A stretch of 64,000 nt of DNA from Paenibacillus sp. MBLB1832 (GTDB lineage: Bacteria; Bacillota; Bacilli; Paenibacillales; NBRC-103111): the NCBI RefSeq assembly GCF_032271945.1, contig NZ_CP130319.1:2747001-2811000 (forward strand), written 5' to 3'. The position numbers were made by a program, and so were the translations under genes. Each line of letters opens with the position of its first letter. Positions within the stretch are counted from its first letter, which is position 1. Of the stretch, positions 1 through 8,658 are shown piece by piece. The notes below the pieces were generated by a model. The model saw nothing but the letters and a program-made list of their open reading frames with translations, did no database searches and was not told the origin of the DNA.

Positions 1-86
1 CTGTTCCCGCAAGTGGTACAATTCCTATAAATGGTCTCTACTATCCTGAACTGCTTCTTGAAATGGAAGCAATCGCTGTTATTTAA
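1..86 (+). CDS. 3' end of a RidA-like (YjgF/YER057c/UK114) protein, partial
   Basis: An open frame enters from the left edge (codons beginning at base 3) and ends with TAA at 84-86. The last residues read ...PELLLEMEAIAVI, which resembles the C-terminal strand of RidA-family enamine/imine deaminases, whose proteins typically end in a LVEIEAIA-type sequence. The stop overlaps the ATG of the next gene by one base (TAATG), so the two genes are probably translationally coupled. Only about 27 residues are visible, so the family call rests on the C-terminal motif alone. Confidence 0.5.
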   Translation, partial: VPASGTIPINGLYYPELLLEMEAIAVI

Positions 87-937
87 TGGGTGAACACATA
101 CTGCATATTCCCATCGATCATATTGGGATTGTTGGAAGTAACCTCGAATCTATGATTAACGCTTTTGCTAAGCTCGGATTTCATACAACTGGAGTCACAA
201 GTTTAGACCTAGGAGACACCAACGATCAGCCAGCTTCGCAAAATGCACATTTTGTTTTTAATTTTGGTTATATGGAATTAATTGCTTCCAAAGGGACAGA
301 TCACTTGGCTGATTATGTGCAGAAGTATGAGGGCATGCATATTTTGGCTATGGCATCTGGACAGGCACAGGCTAGCTTTGAGATATTTAAGCGAAATGGT
401 TTGGACCCTGGAAAGGTATTTCTTTCTACTCGGTATGCTGCACACGGAGAGCGAACCGGAACTGCTGCTTTCGAATGGTTTGGCTTTAATGAACAGACAT
501 TTCCAGAGGGGCTCGTCTGTGTGGTTCAACATCATACACCTGAATTGATTTATCAGCCTAAACGGATTGTTCAACCGAACGGCGTGTATGGACTTGTAGA
601 GGTTTTACTTCTTGTCAATGACTTAGATGAGGCAATCGAACGATATGCTCAAATGTCTTATGTTAATTGTCAGGTAAACCCCTTAAAGGATACCCCAACC
701 TGGTGTGAGAAACTCACTATTCTGAATACAGATGGTATTCGATTACGTTTCCCAGGGTTGGTAACCAAGGCGAGTACTGGTTTCTTAGGAATTGTTCTGG
801 CTGTTAACGATTTAGGGCTAGTAAAGGATATCCTGCGTACTTCTGGTGTAGTGTTCCACTTAGGATTACAAGGTGATGTTTGGGTTCAACCGAACGATGC
901 AGCAGGATGCTTAGTTGTATTTCGAGAGTTAGGTTAG
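86..937 (+). CDS. VOC-superfamily glyoxalase-like protein (Glyoxalase_3 type)
   Basis: The 283-residue protein begins with a betaalpha-betabetabeta module (IDHIGIVGSNLESM, residues about 10-25), whose His is a typical metal-ligand position in vicinal-oxygen-chelate folds. A second module begins near residue 165 (GLVEVLLLVNDLDEAIERY). A central VVQHHTPELI stretch is characteristic of the Glyoxalase_3/PF13468-like group. It is a cytosolic protein with no signal peptide. Its substrate cannot be told from the sequence. It overlaps the upstream RidA-like gene by one base, so both probably belong to one operon that may deal with reactive metabolites. There is no convincing terminator after it; an IS3-type remnant follows directly. 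Confidence 0.75.
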   Translation: MGEHILHIPIDHIGIVGSNLESMINAFAKLGFHTTGVTSLDLGDTNDQPASQNAHFVFNFGYMELIASKGTDHLADYVQKYEGMHILAMASGQAQASFEIFKRNGLDPGKVFLSTRYAAHGERTGTAAFEWFGFNEQTFPEGLVCVVQHHTPELIYQPKRIVQPNGVYGLVEVLLLVNDLDEAIERYAQMSYVNCQVNPLKDTPTWCEKLTILNTDGIRLRFPGLVTKASTGFLGIVLAVNDLGLVKDILRTSGVVFHLGLQGDVWVQPNDAAGCLVVFRELG

Positions 938-949
938 GATCGTAAAAAA

Positions 950-1195
950 AGAGGCGGCTGTCCCATAAGTGATATGCTCCCCATACGGTAGACAGGTGAA
1001 ATAATAAAAACCTGTTACTGTTAAGGGGAGCATTTTTATGTACCAAAGGAAATATACGGCTTCGGAGAAGTTTGACATTATTCAGAAAATGGAGACAGGA
1101 CATATTGGTGTAAAAACTGCAACTAAAGAGTTTCGCATACGAAGTCAACACTAGCAAAGTGGCGTGACGTTATCTGGTATATGGTTATGTCATGG
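950..1195 (+). mobile_element. Decayed IS3-family element: left end and frameshifted orfA remnant
   Basis: A reading frame from ATG 1038 gives MYQRKYTASEKFDIIQKM..., the helix-turn-helix start of an IS3/IS150-type OrfA. It hits a stop (TAG at 1152-1154) after a frameshift. Shifting frame just before that stop restores KSTLAKWRD, the usual continuation of this family. The preceding 80 bases (GCTGTCCCATAAGTGATATG, then a GCTCCCC...AAGGGGAGC inverted pair) look like the terminal region of the same IS. OrfB is absent, and the remnant runs into the 3' end of the convergent AraC gene. It is not functional. Confidence 0.7.
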
Positions 1196-2060
1196 CTTGG
1201 TCACGCCGGTACTGTGTTGGAGGCACACCAAGGTGTTTCTTAAACGCTTTTGAAAAACTAAATAAATCAGGATAACCAACGGAGTTCGCTATCTCTGTCA
1301 GCGTGTAGTCTGTTTGGACTAAGAGATGCTTCGCTTCATTCATTTTCAAATCTTGCATGTACTGCATCGGCGGCACCCCATACACCTTCTTGAACTGCTT
1401 CGTGAAATGCGTTCGTTCCACCCCGACATAGGCCGAAACTCGCTCAACCGTAATTCCTTCTGCATAGTGGATTTGAATATAGTCAAGACCTTGCTGCAGC
1501 CAGGAAAGGGAACGGTTCTCCTGCGTAGAAAGGGAGTGATAAGCAATAGAGAGTTTATCGAAAATCTGATAAAACTGTGCTAACCGCGACAAATCACTCG
1601 CTTGACGCTCATCTCTCACAAGATTCATGAACTCCCACATCAGTTTATTCGTTTCATCTGTAAGTCCGCCTTTTCGATAAGGCGATTGAGGGCTAAGTCC
1701 AATACGCTCTAGGAGATGGAGGGCTTGTTTGCCGTCAAAAGCAACGAAAATCTTTTGAAGCAGGTGATCTTCTTCAGTGAAATATTCATGCGTTACGCCT
1801 GGCAGGAGACAAAACATATCATTTTTGCCTAAGTGATACGTCACATGATTTTGCGTAAAAGTACCCGCTCCTTCTAGCACGAATATCAAATAATAGTAAG
1901 GCGTGGTCCGCGGACCGATATGATAATTGCTCTTGGCGATATTCGTTCCGAGTCGAATTGGCCAGACGTTCCCTGTCTTTTCAAAGTCAGAGGGAGTAAA
2001 AAAATGAATTTCTAAGAATTCATGATAGTCTTCCCGCATATCTTTCTTTAAAGGAAACAA
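1185..2060 (-). CDS. AraC-family transcriptional regulator (cupin + AraC HTH)
   Basis: The 291-residue protein has an N-terminal cupin-like sensor region (about residues 30-130, including YYLIFVLEGAGTF and LPGVTHEYF). A C-terminal double helix-turn-helix follows (about 185-285): VSAYVGVERTHFTKQFKKV is the first helix pair and EIANSVGYPDLFSFSKAFKK the second, ending in PTQYRRDQ. It probably binds a sugar-like ligand. It is transcribed divergently from the monooxygenase/ABC operon that starts at 2358, with about 300 bp between them, so it is the likely regulator of that operon (inference). Its 3' end lies against an IS3 remnant but the HTH appears complete. Confidence 0.88.
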   Translation of the reverse strand: MFPLKKDMREDYHEFLEIHFFTPSDFEKTGNVWPIRLGTNIAKSNYHIGPRTTPYYYLIFVLEGAGTFTQNHVTYHLGKNDMFCLLPGVTHEYFTEEDHLLQKIFVAFDGKQALHLLERIGLSPQSPYRKGGLTDETNKLMWEFMNLVRDERQASDLSRLAQFYQIFDKLSIAYHSLSTQENRSLSWLQQGLDYIQIHYAEGITVERVSAYVGVERTHFTKQFKKVYGVPPMQYMQDLKMNEAKHLLVQTDYTLTEIANSVGYPDLFSFSKAFKKHLGVPPTQYRRDQAMT

Positions 2061-2172
2061 CTCATTTTCACATCCCTTTTCTTCTCATAGTAACGGGAAA
2101 AGTAGAGGATGACAATCATTCCTTTAGCTGATAACCCACAAAATGACAAATGAAAATAAACACGAAATGACA

Positions 2173-2202
2173 TTGACCCTAGAGGGCAACCGCTGATATG
2201 AT
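2173..2202 (+). promoter_or_regulatory. Probable sigma-A promoter of the monooxygenase/ABC operon
   Basis: TTGACC at 2173-2178 and TATGAT at 2197-2202 are separated by 18 bp, a good sigma-A match. Transcription would begin near 2209, giving a 5' leader of about 150 nt before ATG 2358, which is long for a simple operon. Confidence 0.6.
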
Positions 2203-2247
2203 ACTAATACATTCTATTCCTACCTTTTTTGTAGGATATAGTCCATT

Positions 2248-2293
2248 TCTACCAGATAACTGGTGAAGGCAATGAGCGCGCATTGCATGTAGA
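2248..2293 (+). promoter_or_regulatory. Structured leader candidate (possible three-way junction)
   Basis: Inside the ~150-nt leader an outer stem TCTA (2248-2251)/TAGA (2290-2293) encloses two hairpins: CCAG-ATAA-CTGG at 2252-2263 and GCAATG-AGCGCG-CATTGC at 2269-2286. This is a compact three-way junction on paper. I do not recognise it as a known riboswitch class. It could instead be an operator for the divergent AraC regulator. The stems are short, so this is tentative. Confidence 0.25.
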
Positions 2294-2357
2294 TATGAGA
2301 ATAACTAACATTCACAGCAGATTGCACAATACTATCTAGTCGACAGGAGAGCCTGAG

Positions 2358-3557
2358 ATGACACAACATAAAGAAGTTGAATTTGGTTGGTTTCTACCAA
2401 CCTCGGGTGATGGCAAGTATGTAGGGGTTGCCCCAGAGAGAGAAGCAACATTAGATTACTTAATCCAAGTTGCACAAACCGCAGAGAAATCGGGTTTTGA
2501 ATTTGTCCTTATTCCTACAGGCGGAGCATGTTTGGATGCGTGGGTCGTTGGATCGGCCATCATGAGTCACACAACAACCTTACGTCCACTGGTTGCGGTG
2601 CGACCAGGCCTCGTAGCTCCCGTGTTAGCAGCTCGAATGGGGGCGGCTTTGGATGTTCTATCAGGTGGTCGTGCAATGATTAACGTGGTGACCGGCAGCT
2701 CCGTACAGGATTTGGAAGAACTAGGTGACCCGCTAGCGCATGCGCATGATGAGCGATATGCAAGAGCTAGAGAATATGTAGAAGTTATGCAGCAGGCTTG
2801 GACAGAAACCGATATTCTCTCTGCTTCTGAGTTTGTGGACACCACAAAAACAGGAACCGCCAAAGAGCAGAAGCTGTATCAAGGAAAATACTATCAGTTT
2901 AATCGTCCTGTCAGTTCGCCGCTAACGGTGCAGAAACCGCATCCGCCCTTCTATCTAGGGGGAAGTTCCCCTGTTGCCAAGCGCTTGGCTGTGGAAGTTG
3001 CGGATACCTACCTCATGTGGGGCGAACCGCACGATTGGATTCGTCAGCAAATGGTTGAAATCGAAACGGTACGGACAGCGTACCGCGAAGAAACGGGGAT
3101 AGACCGGCCCCTTCGGTACGGGCTTCGCGCACAAGTTTTAGTGCGCGACACCGAGGAAGATGCCTGGGCGGCGGCTTGGGAGTGCATCTCCAAGGTATCT
3201 CCAGAAGCAATCGAGCAAGCACAGCAGGCTTTTGCCAAAACAGATGCAACGAATCAACAGCGTCAAAACGATCTTCGCGAGCAGTCGAAGAACCAACAGT
3301 TTGTCGTTGGTCCTAACTTGTGGACAGGGTTATCACTCGTTCGCTCGGGCGGCGCCATTCTCATTGTCGGTACGGCTGATCAAGTTGCCGATCGTTTGGT
3401 TGAATATGCCGAGCTGGGCATTTCATCCTTCATTTTATCGGGGTATCCCCATTTAGAAGAAGCAGAAACCTTCGGGCAGGGGGCTCTTCCTCTTTTCAGA
3501 GAGAAATGGCAGCACAAACTTGCCATACAAGATGAACAATCCACCACTACCATTTAA
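2358..3557 (+). CDS. SsuD-like LLM-class flavin-dependent monooxygenase
   Basis: The 399-residue protein is close to alkanesulfonate monooxygenases: FGWFLPTSGDGKY near the start, VLIPTGGACLDAWVVGSA, a RPGLVAPVLAARM stretch, INVVTGSS, HDERYARAREY, LGGSSPVAKRLA and the C-terminal SGYPHLEEAE. Family knowledge: SsuD-type enzymes use FMNH2 from a partner reductase and O2 to cleave a C-S bond, releasing sulfite and an aldehyde. It is slightly longer than typical SsuD because of an insertion near residues 155-175. No flavin reductase is visible in the window. It lies 21 bp upstream of a sugar-type ABC importer, so its substrate is more likely an imported sugar or sugar sulfonate than a simple alkanesulfonate (inference). 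The start has AGGAGAG a few bases upstream. Confidence 0.85.
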   Translation: MTQHKEVEFGWFLPTSGDGKYVGVAPEREATLDYLIQVAQTAEKSGFEFVLIPTGGACLDAWVVGSAIMSHTTTLRPLVAVRPGLVAPVLAARMGAALDVLSGGRAMINVVTGSSVQDLEELGDPLAHAHDERYARAREYVEVMQQAWTETDILSASEFVDTTKTGTAKEQKLYQGKYYQFNRPVSSPLTVQKPHPPFYLGGSSPVAKRLAVEVADTYLMWGEPHDWIRQQMVEIETVRTAYREETGIDRPLRYGLRAQVLVRDTEEDAWAAAWECISKVSPEAIEQAQQAFAKTDATNQQRQNDLREQSKNQQFVVGPNLWTGLSLVRSGGAILIVGTADQVADRLVEYAELGISSFILSGYPHLEEAETFGQGALPLFREKWQHKLAIQDEQSTTTI

Positions 3558-3578
3558 TTATTTAGGAGGGTCTAACTC

Positions 3579-4889
3579 ATGCGTAAATCCAGTTTAAGAT
3601 ACAGTTTCCTTGTTGCCTCACTCTCTATCATTTCCTTTCTTACGGCTTGCGGTTCATCCTCCTCGACAGGAGCTAGTCCTGCGGCTTCAGCGGTATCTAC
3701 AGCATCAAGCACGGCGGCGGCAACAACGTCCGCAAAGCCCGTGACAATCTCCTTCCTACACTGGCGTGGGGAGGACGTGAACTCATTGAATGGCATTATC
3801 ACGAAATTCCAAGCTGAGAACCCTAACATCAAAGTGGAAATGCAGACGATGCCATCCGAGCAATATCAATCGACAGCCCAAGCGAAGCTTGCTGACGGTT
3901 CAGTAGGCGATGTGTTCACATCGTTCCCAGGCGCACAGTTCGAGGCGTTGGCGAAAGCGGGCATTTTCACCGATCTATCCAGCGAAAAGTTTCTAAGTAA
4001 TTTTAACGACACCTTGATTCAAGTGGGTAAAAAAGACGGCAAACAGGTAGCTGTTCCGTACCAGCTTGTTTACAATGATCCCATTTACAATGTGAAACTG
4101 TTCCAAAAATATAATCTAACACCACCGAAGGATTGGGCTGGCTTCTTGGCTCTTTGTGAAACATTGAAAAAGAATGGCATCATCCCGATCGCATTTGCAG
4201 GCGCGGATATCGGTCCTGGTCAATTCATGAACACGATGGTCATGAACAATGAACCAAGCACAGATATTTTCACCAAAGTAGAAGCAGGTCAAGCGAAACT
4301 AACAGATGAGTTCTGGGTGAAAACGTTGACGCAGTTTAAAGAGTTAAATGACAAAGGCTATTTGCAGCCTGATGCCCTTGGTACGAAAGATGCAGCGGCC
4401 GGCGCGCTGTTCATTCAAGAAAAAGCAGCCATTCTCGCTAGTGGATCCTATCAATTGGCTCAAAACAAAAAGCAAAATTCGAACCTGGAACAAAAGTTAT
4501 TAGCACCAATCACTGTCGCTGCAGACCAGGCGAAATTCGAAGGTGTACATACAAGTACATTTATGTTAGCCGTGAACAGCAAGTCTAAGCATCCTGCGGA
4601 AGCGAAGAAATTCATTGAGTTTTTGAGCAAAAAGGACATTGCAGGGACCTACGCCAACGAAACCGGGCAGAACGTGACTGTGAAAGATGTGCAATATACC
4701 ACGCCTGAGCTGCAAGTGGCGACGGAATGGTCAAGCAAGAAAACATTGTTCCAACCGCGTTTCAGCATCACCAATGCGGACAATCAAAAAGCCGTTACCA
4801 ACTCCATTCAAGCCGTGCTAAGCGGTAAATCGCCTCAAGATGCAGCGAAAGAAGCGCAAGCGATTATCGATCAGCACCTCGTGAAATAA
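3579..4889 (+). CDS. Sugar ABC transporter substrate-binding lipoprotein
   Basis: The 436-residue protein has a lipoprotein signal peptide with lipobox LTAC (Cys24), followed by a Ser/Ala/Thr-rich linker. The mature part is a family-1 carbohydrate-binding protein: FLHWRGEDVNSLNGIITKF at the start, then a mid-protein IQEKAAILASGSYQL and a C-terminal SGKSPQDAAKEAQ. It would be anchored on the outer membrane face and deliver substrate to the two permeases that follow (1 bp gap to the next gene). An AGGAGGG ribosome binding site lies 10 bases upstream of the ATG. The substrate is not evident; the neighbouring SsuD-like enzyme hints at a sulfonated or unusual sugar. Confidence 0.9.
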   Translation: MRKSSLRYSFLVASLSIISFLTACGSSSSTGASPAASAVSTASSTAAATTSAKPVTISFLHWRGEDVNSLNGIITKFQAENPNIKVEMQTMPSEQYQSTAQAKLADGSVGDVFTSFPGAQFEALAKAGIFTDLSSEKFLSNFNDTLIQVGKKDGKQVAVPYQLVYNDPIYNVKLFQKYNLTPPKDWAGFLALCETLKKNGIIPIAFAGADIGPGQFMNTMVMNNEPSTDIFTKVEAGQAKLTDEFWVKTLTQFKELNDKGYLQPDALGTKDAAAGALFIQEKAAILASGSYQLAQNKKQNSNLEQKLLAPITVAADQAKFEGVHTSTFMLAVNSKSKHPAEAKKFIEFLSKKDIAGTYANETGQNVTVKDVQYTTPELQVATEWSSKKTLFQPRFSITNADNQKAVTNSIQAVLSGKSPQDAAKEAQAIIDQHLVK

Positions 4890-4890
4890 G

Positions 4891-5766
4891 ATGAGTCACA
4901 ATCGATCCGTCTTATGGTTGTTTCTCCTGCCGGGTACGCTGCTTTATCTGGCATTGTTCATGGTACCAACACTATACGGATTGTTTTACTCCTTCACTGA
5001 TTGGGACGGCATCTCGCCGTCCTATCAGCTTGTTGGTCTAAACAATTACGCGAAAACCTTGCATAATATCGTTTTTCAAAAAGCGTTATGGAATAACACG
5101 AAATTCATGCTTGCGGTTGTCATTGCACAGACGGTCATATCGCTTGCATTGGCACTTCTTCTCGTTAAAAATAAGAAAATTAACGTATTCCTGCGTGCGC
5201 TATATTTTTTTCCGACGATTCTATCCTCCGTGGCTGTAGGGTTGATCTGGTCATTTATGTACGACCCGTCGCTAGGGCTTATTAATACGCTTTTGAAGGA
5301 AATCGGATTAGGTGCGTACGGTCAAAATTGGATTGGCGGCGTAAAAATTGCTCTGTATGCCATTGCGGGTGTCCAAGTTTGGGCGCATGCGGGGCAGATG
5401 ATGATTGTATTTGTAGCAGGCCTGCACGCTATCCCTGAGGAACTTTACGAAGCTGCGAGGATCGATGGAGGTAATAGGTTTCAAATATTTCGTAAGGTCA
5501 CTTGGCCGCTTCTCGCGCCTTCTGCGACGATTGTGATTGCTTATACAACGATTCAATCTTTTAAAGCGTTTGATCTAATTTTTACCATGACAGACGGTGG
5601 ACCTAATTACGCAACAGAAATTTTGACTACCTATATCTATCACACAGCTTTTGCGAACTATTCGTTCGGCATGGCATCAGCGGGTTCAGTTTTGTTTCTC
5701 ATTTTATTATCCGTATTAACGATCCTGCAGTTCAAAGCGTTGCGGGCGGATCGTGTTTCCTACTAA
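4891..5766 (+). CDS. Sugar ABC transporter permease (MalF/UgpA-type)
   Basis: The 291-residue protein has about six hydrophobic segments, starting with VLWLFLLPGTLLYLALFMV. The cytoplasmic EAA loop is EELYEAARIDGGNRFQIFRK followed by VTWPLLAP, which docks onto the ATPase. It begins one base after the binding-protein stop. The operon has no ATPase gene, so like many Bacillota importers it probably borrows a shared MsmX/UgpC-type ATPase encoded elsewhere. Confidence 0.9.
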   Translation: MSHNRSVLWLFLLPGTLLYLALFMVPTLYGLFYSFTDWDGISPSYQLVGLNNYAKTLHNIVFQKALWNNTKFMLAVVIAQTVISLALALLLVKNKKINVFLRALYFFPTILSSVAVGLIWSFMYDPSLGLINTLLKEIGLGAYGQNWIGGVKIALYAIAGVQVWAHAGQMMIVFVAGLHAIPEELYEAARIDGGNRFQIFRKVTWPLLAPSATIVIAYTTIQSFKAFDLIFTMTDGGPNYATEILTTYIYHTAFANYSFGMASAGSVLFLILLSVLTILQFKALRADRVSY

Positions 5767-5788
5767 ATTAAATGAGGTACTAACCACT

Positions 5789-6604
5789 ATGGGGATGAAA
5801 TGGTTCGGTCGCTTGATCTTAGGGCTGTACGCTTTATTGATCGCAGCGCCTTTATATTTTGTAGTCGTCTCTTCCTTCAAAATGACACAACGCTTCTTCG
5901 CCTCGCCGCTCGGCTGGCCAAAGCCGTTCACGTTTGGCAATTTTGAGGGTATTTTCAAGGGACAAACGATGGGGAAGTACTTCTTCAACAGCGTGGAAGT
6001 AACCCTAGGAACCGTGGTTATTGAGCTTGCATTGGGGAGCTTGATCGCTTACGCGATATTTCGCTTTGGAGGGCTGATTGCCAAATTAGTCTTCGGCATA
6101 TTCCTAGCAGGACTTATCGTGCCTTCCCAGGTTAACATGCTGCCAATTTATTCATTAACACACAAGCTTGGCTGGTCGGATGATTTATATGGACTTGTTC
6201 TAGTCTCAGTGGCGATGCTCATGCCTTTGACGGTTTTCATGCTAAAGGGCTTTATGCAGGTGCTGAATAAAGAAATTTTGGAAGCGGGTAGTATAGATGG
6301 GGCCAGCGAGTGGAAACTATACGCACGCATTGCTTTGCCATTGTCTGCGCCATCCTTAGCAGCAACAGCCACGTTTTTATTCGTTATGGTTTGGAATGAT
6401 TTATTAATTCCAATGCTGCTGATCAATAGTAAATCCAAATTAACACTGCCTTTGGCCATGCTGCAGTTCCGCGGCGAATATATGACGGATTACCCCATGC
6501 TGCTAACGGGTGTTGTCATTACTGCAGTGCCGATGGTTGTGATGTTCCTGTTCTTGCAGCGATATTTCGTAGCGGGCGTTATGGCAGGATCTTTAAAGGG
6601 GTAA
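5789..6604 (+). CDS. Sugar ABC transporter permease (MalG/UgpE-type)
   Basis: The 271-residue protein has six predicted membrane segments and an EAA loop EILEAGSIDGASEWKLYARI. It ends in the FVAGVMAGSLKG tail common to this permease type. I chose ATG 5789 because GAGGT lies ten bases upstream. An in-frame GTG at 5753 would overlap the preceding permease and lacks a clear ribosome binding site. It is the last gene of the monooxygenase/ABC operon; a hairpin terminator follows at 6662. Confidence 0.9.
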   Translation: MGMKWFGRLILGLYALLIAAPLYFVVVSSFKMTQRFFASPLGWPKPFTFGNFEGIFKGQTMGKYFFNSVEVTLGTVVIELALGSLIAYAIFRFGGLIAKLVFGIFLAGLIVPSQVNMLPIYSLTHKLGWSDDLYGLVLVSVAMLMPLTVFMLKGFMQVLNKEILEAGSIDGASEWKLYARIALPLSAPSLAATATFLFVMVWNDLLIPMLLINSKSKLTLPLAMLQFRGEYMTDYPMLLTGVVITAVPMVVMFLFLQRYFVAGVMAGSLKG

Positions 6605-6661
6605 TAGTTGGCGAAGTACTGATTGATGATATTTGTCCTATCCCACATGCGAAATATGCAA

Positions 6662-6700
6662 AGAGCCTACCCACGCTAAGCGATCGGGCAGGCTCTATTT
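6662..6700 (+). terminator. Terminator after the monooxygenase/ABC operon
   Basis: The arms at 6662-6672 and 6686-6696 (AGAGCCTACCC/GGGCAGGCTCT) pair over 11 positions with one mismatch, with a 13-base loop. Only a weak T-run (ATTTGC) follows on the + strand. It lies between convergent genes and could serve both. Confidence 0.6.
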
Positions 6701-6768
6701 GCATGCTAGAATATCGTCGCCAGGACTCACAATCCCTTTGTTATTGACAAGAGCTTGATCCGAGGCGC

Positions 6769-7587
6769 TCATGCAAAAGAAGATAATAGTTGGTTGAATC
6801 TATCGCGCTCCTCCAAAAAAGGGCAGTGGCCACTGTATTGGAACGGAACTAACTGCGAATTTTTAATCAGCTTATTTGTTTCCTGAGCTTGGGTAAACGG
6901 AACGACTTTATCATGAATGCCATGAATAATTAATGTGGGCACTTCGATCTGTCCAAGATCGTTGTAAACATTTTCGTCTCTTAGCGTGACCATAATGGCG
7001 GAAGTCGACCAATTCGCAGCTTGTAAACCCATTAGAAAGAACCATTCGGATTTCGGTACGGAATTGTACTGAAAGAAAAAAATTCCCGTTTGGTCTTGCA
7101 GCATTTTCGGACGGTCATTGTTTGTTTCTTCGATGATTTTATTCGTAAATTCTTTTGGAACGCTTAATGGAGAGGCAGCGTCGATCAGGACGAGTTTAGA
7201 TACCCCGTACCCTTGGTAACGAGCCATATAGCGAATCGAGATCGCGCCTCCTGTAGAGTGTCCTGCAAGTGTTATGTTTTTTAGCTGTAACGCTTCGATG
7301 ACCATTCGAAGATCATCTGCTAATCTGTCGAAACCGTAGCCGTCGAATGGTTTATCCGAATTGCCGTATCCTCTCCAGTCCATTCCTATACACCTATATC
7401 CGAGCTTAGGAAGGAAATTGAACTGATATTCGAACTGATTATGATTTAACGGCCATCCATGTATAAAAAGTATCGTTTTATTTCCTTTCGGATTGATGTC
7501 CTCTATAAATACTTTTACGCCTGGTTCCACAGTTACGAAGTATCCCAAGTGTTGTATCACCTCAATTTTAAAAAATGTACTTCCCAT
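6769..7587 (-). CDS. Alpha/beta hydrolase
   Basis: The 272-residue protein has the alpha/beta-hydrolase landmarks in order. The oxyanion HGWPLNH follows ILFI near residue 40; the nucleophile elbow is GHSTGG; the acid is in IHGIHDKVVPF; the His is in YSGHCPFLEERDRF near the C-terminus. No signal peptide is seen, so it acts in the cytoplasm. The pattern fits haloperoxidase- or esterase-like members; the substrate is unknown. It is transcribed divergently from the SDR gene at 7774. Confidence 0.85.
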   Translation of the reverse strand: MGSTFFKIEVIQHLGYFVTVEPGVKVFIEDINPKGNKTILFIHGWPLNHNQFEYQFNFLPKLGYRCIGMDWRGYGNSDKPFDGYGFDRLADDLRMVIEALQLKNITLAGHSTGGAISIRYMARYQGYGVSKLVLIDAASPLSVPKEFTNKIIEETNNDRPKMLQDQTGIFFFQYNSVPKSEWFFLMGLQAANWSTSAIMVTLRDENVYNDLGQIEVPTLIIHGIHDKVVPFTQAQETNKLIKNSQLVPFQYSGHCPFLEERDRFNQLLSSFA

Positions 7588-7773
7588 TAAGATATTCGCC
7601 TTATGCAGGGTGAATGCCTAATCTTCTATAGAGACGGGAGCAAATAATCATGTCCAACGAAATCATTATTAAAGCTCAGTACAACCGTCCCATTTTTTAC
7701 ATGGTTTCTAGACGAAATGGGAAAACCAAGAAGGGTTTCTTTGGACCACCCATACAGGTTAGGAGTGAAAAGC

Positions 7774-8589
7774 ATGAGCGTGCAAACATTACAGAAATCT
7801 TTGATGGTCCTGCCGGATTTAAAGGACAAGGTTGCTTTGATCACCGGAGCAGGATCCGGTATTGGACGGGCTGCCGCCATACTGCTGGCACAGCAAGGAA
7901 TGAACTTATGCCTCGTAGATTTAAAAGACGACCGACTAGAGCAGACGAAGAAAGAGATAGAATTAGCAGGTGGCAAGGCAATCACCGTTGACATCGACAT
8001 CTCTGATCCGAACAGCGTTGAACAGGCGTTTGAGCAAGCGGCCAAAACATTGGGGAGGATAAACTTTGTTTTCGCGAATGCCGGCATTAACGGGGTTTTG
8101 GCACCCATTGAAAACTTGAATTCAGAGGACTGGGATCGCACGCTTAACGTTAATTTAAAAGGAACGTTTCTTTGCGTGAAACATGCAATTCCTCATATGA
8201 AAGAAAAGGGTGGCAGCATCGTTATCACGAGTTCGATTAACGGAAGTCGAACCTTCTCTGGATTTGGTATGACGGCCTACAGCGCATCAAAAGCAGCGCA
8301 AATTGCATTTGCAAAAATGGCTGCGTTAGAATTGGCCCAATATAAAATTCGCGTCAATGCGATCTGCCCGGGTTCTATCAAGACAAATATTGGAGAAAAT
8401 ACGCAACCAACGCCGGAGCTCGATAAAATTAAAATTCCGATCAAGTACCCGGAGGGCAGCCAGCCATTGGAACACGCGCCAGGACAACCAGAGCAAGTTG
8501 CCAATCTGGTTGCTTTTCTTGCCTCAGACGCTTCTAATCATATTACCGGTACGGAATTGTTCATTGACGGTGCCGAATCGCTGTTGTAA
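7774..8589 (+). CDS. SDR-family NAD(P)-dependent oxidoreductase
   Basis: The 271-residue classical short-chain dehydrogenase has a TGAGSGIG cofactor motif near residue 20, FANAGING near 95, the catalytic Ser in ITSSING, and YSASKAA with the catalytic Tyr/Lys. The C-terminal ITGTELFIDGA is typical. An acidic residue after the second strand (LCLVDLKDDR) suggests NAD preference. ATG 7774 is preferred over an upstream in-frame start at 7717 because AGGAG lies eight bases before it. The substrate is unknown, probably a hydroxyl or keto group on a sugar or alcohol. Confidence 0.88.
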   Translation: MSVQTLQKSLMVLPDLKDKVALITGAGSGIGRAAAILLAQQGMNLCLVDLKDDRLEQTKKEIELAGGKAITVDIDISDPNSVEQAFEQAAKTLGRINFVFANAGINGVLAPIENLNSEDWDRTLNVNLKGTFLCVKHAIPHMKEKGGSIVITSSINGSRTFSGFGMTAYSASKAAQIAFAKMAALELAQYKIRVNAICPGSIKTNIGENTQPTPELDKIKIPIKYPEGSQPLEHAPGQPEQVANLVAFLASDASNHITGTELFIDGAESLL

Positions 8590-8658
8590 AGTAATGAGCC
8601 AAGATCCCGCTGATTGCAGAATACTGGTCTTTTGATGAGAATTGGAGGGGCATAGATC

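Noticed and set aside
7626..8141. 171-codon minus-strand frame over the SDR gene
   Set aside because: It lies opposite a well-supported dehydrogenase and its composition is that of a reverse-complement shadow.
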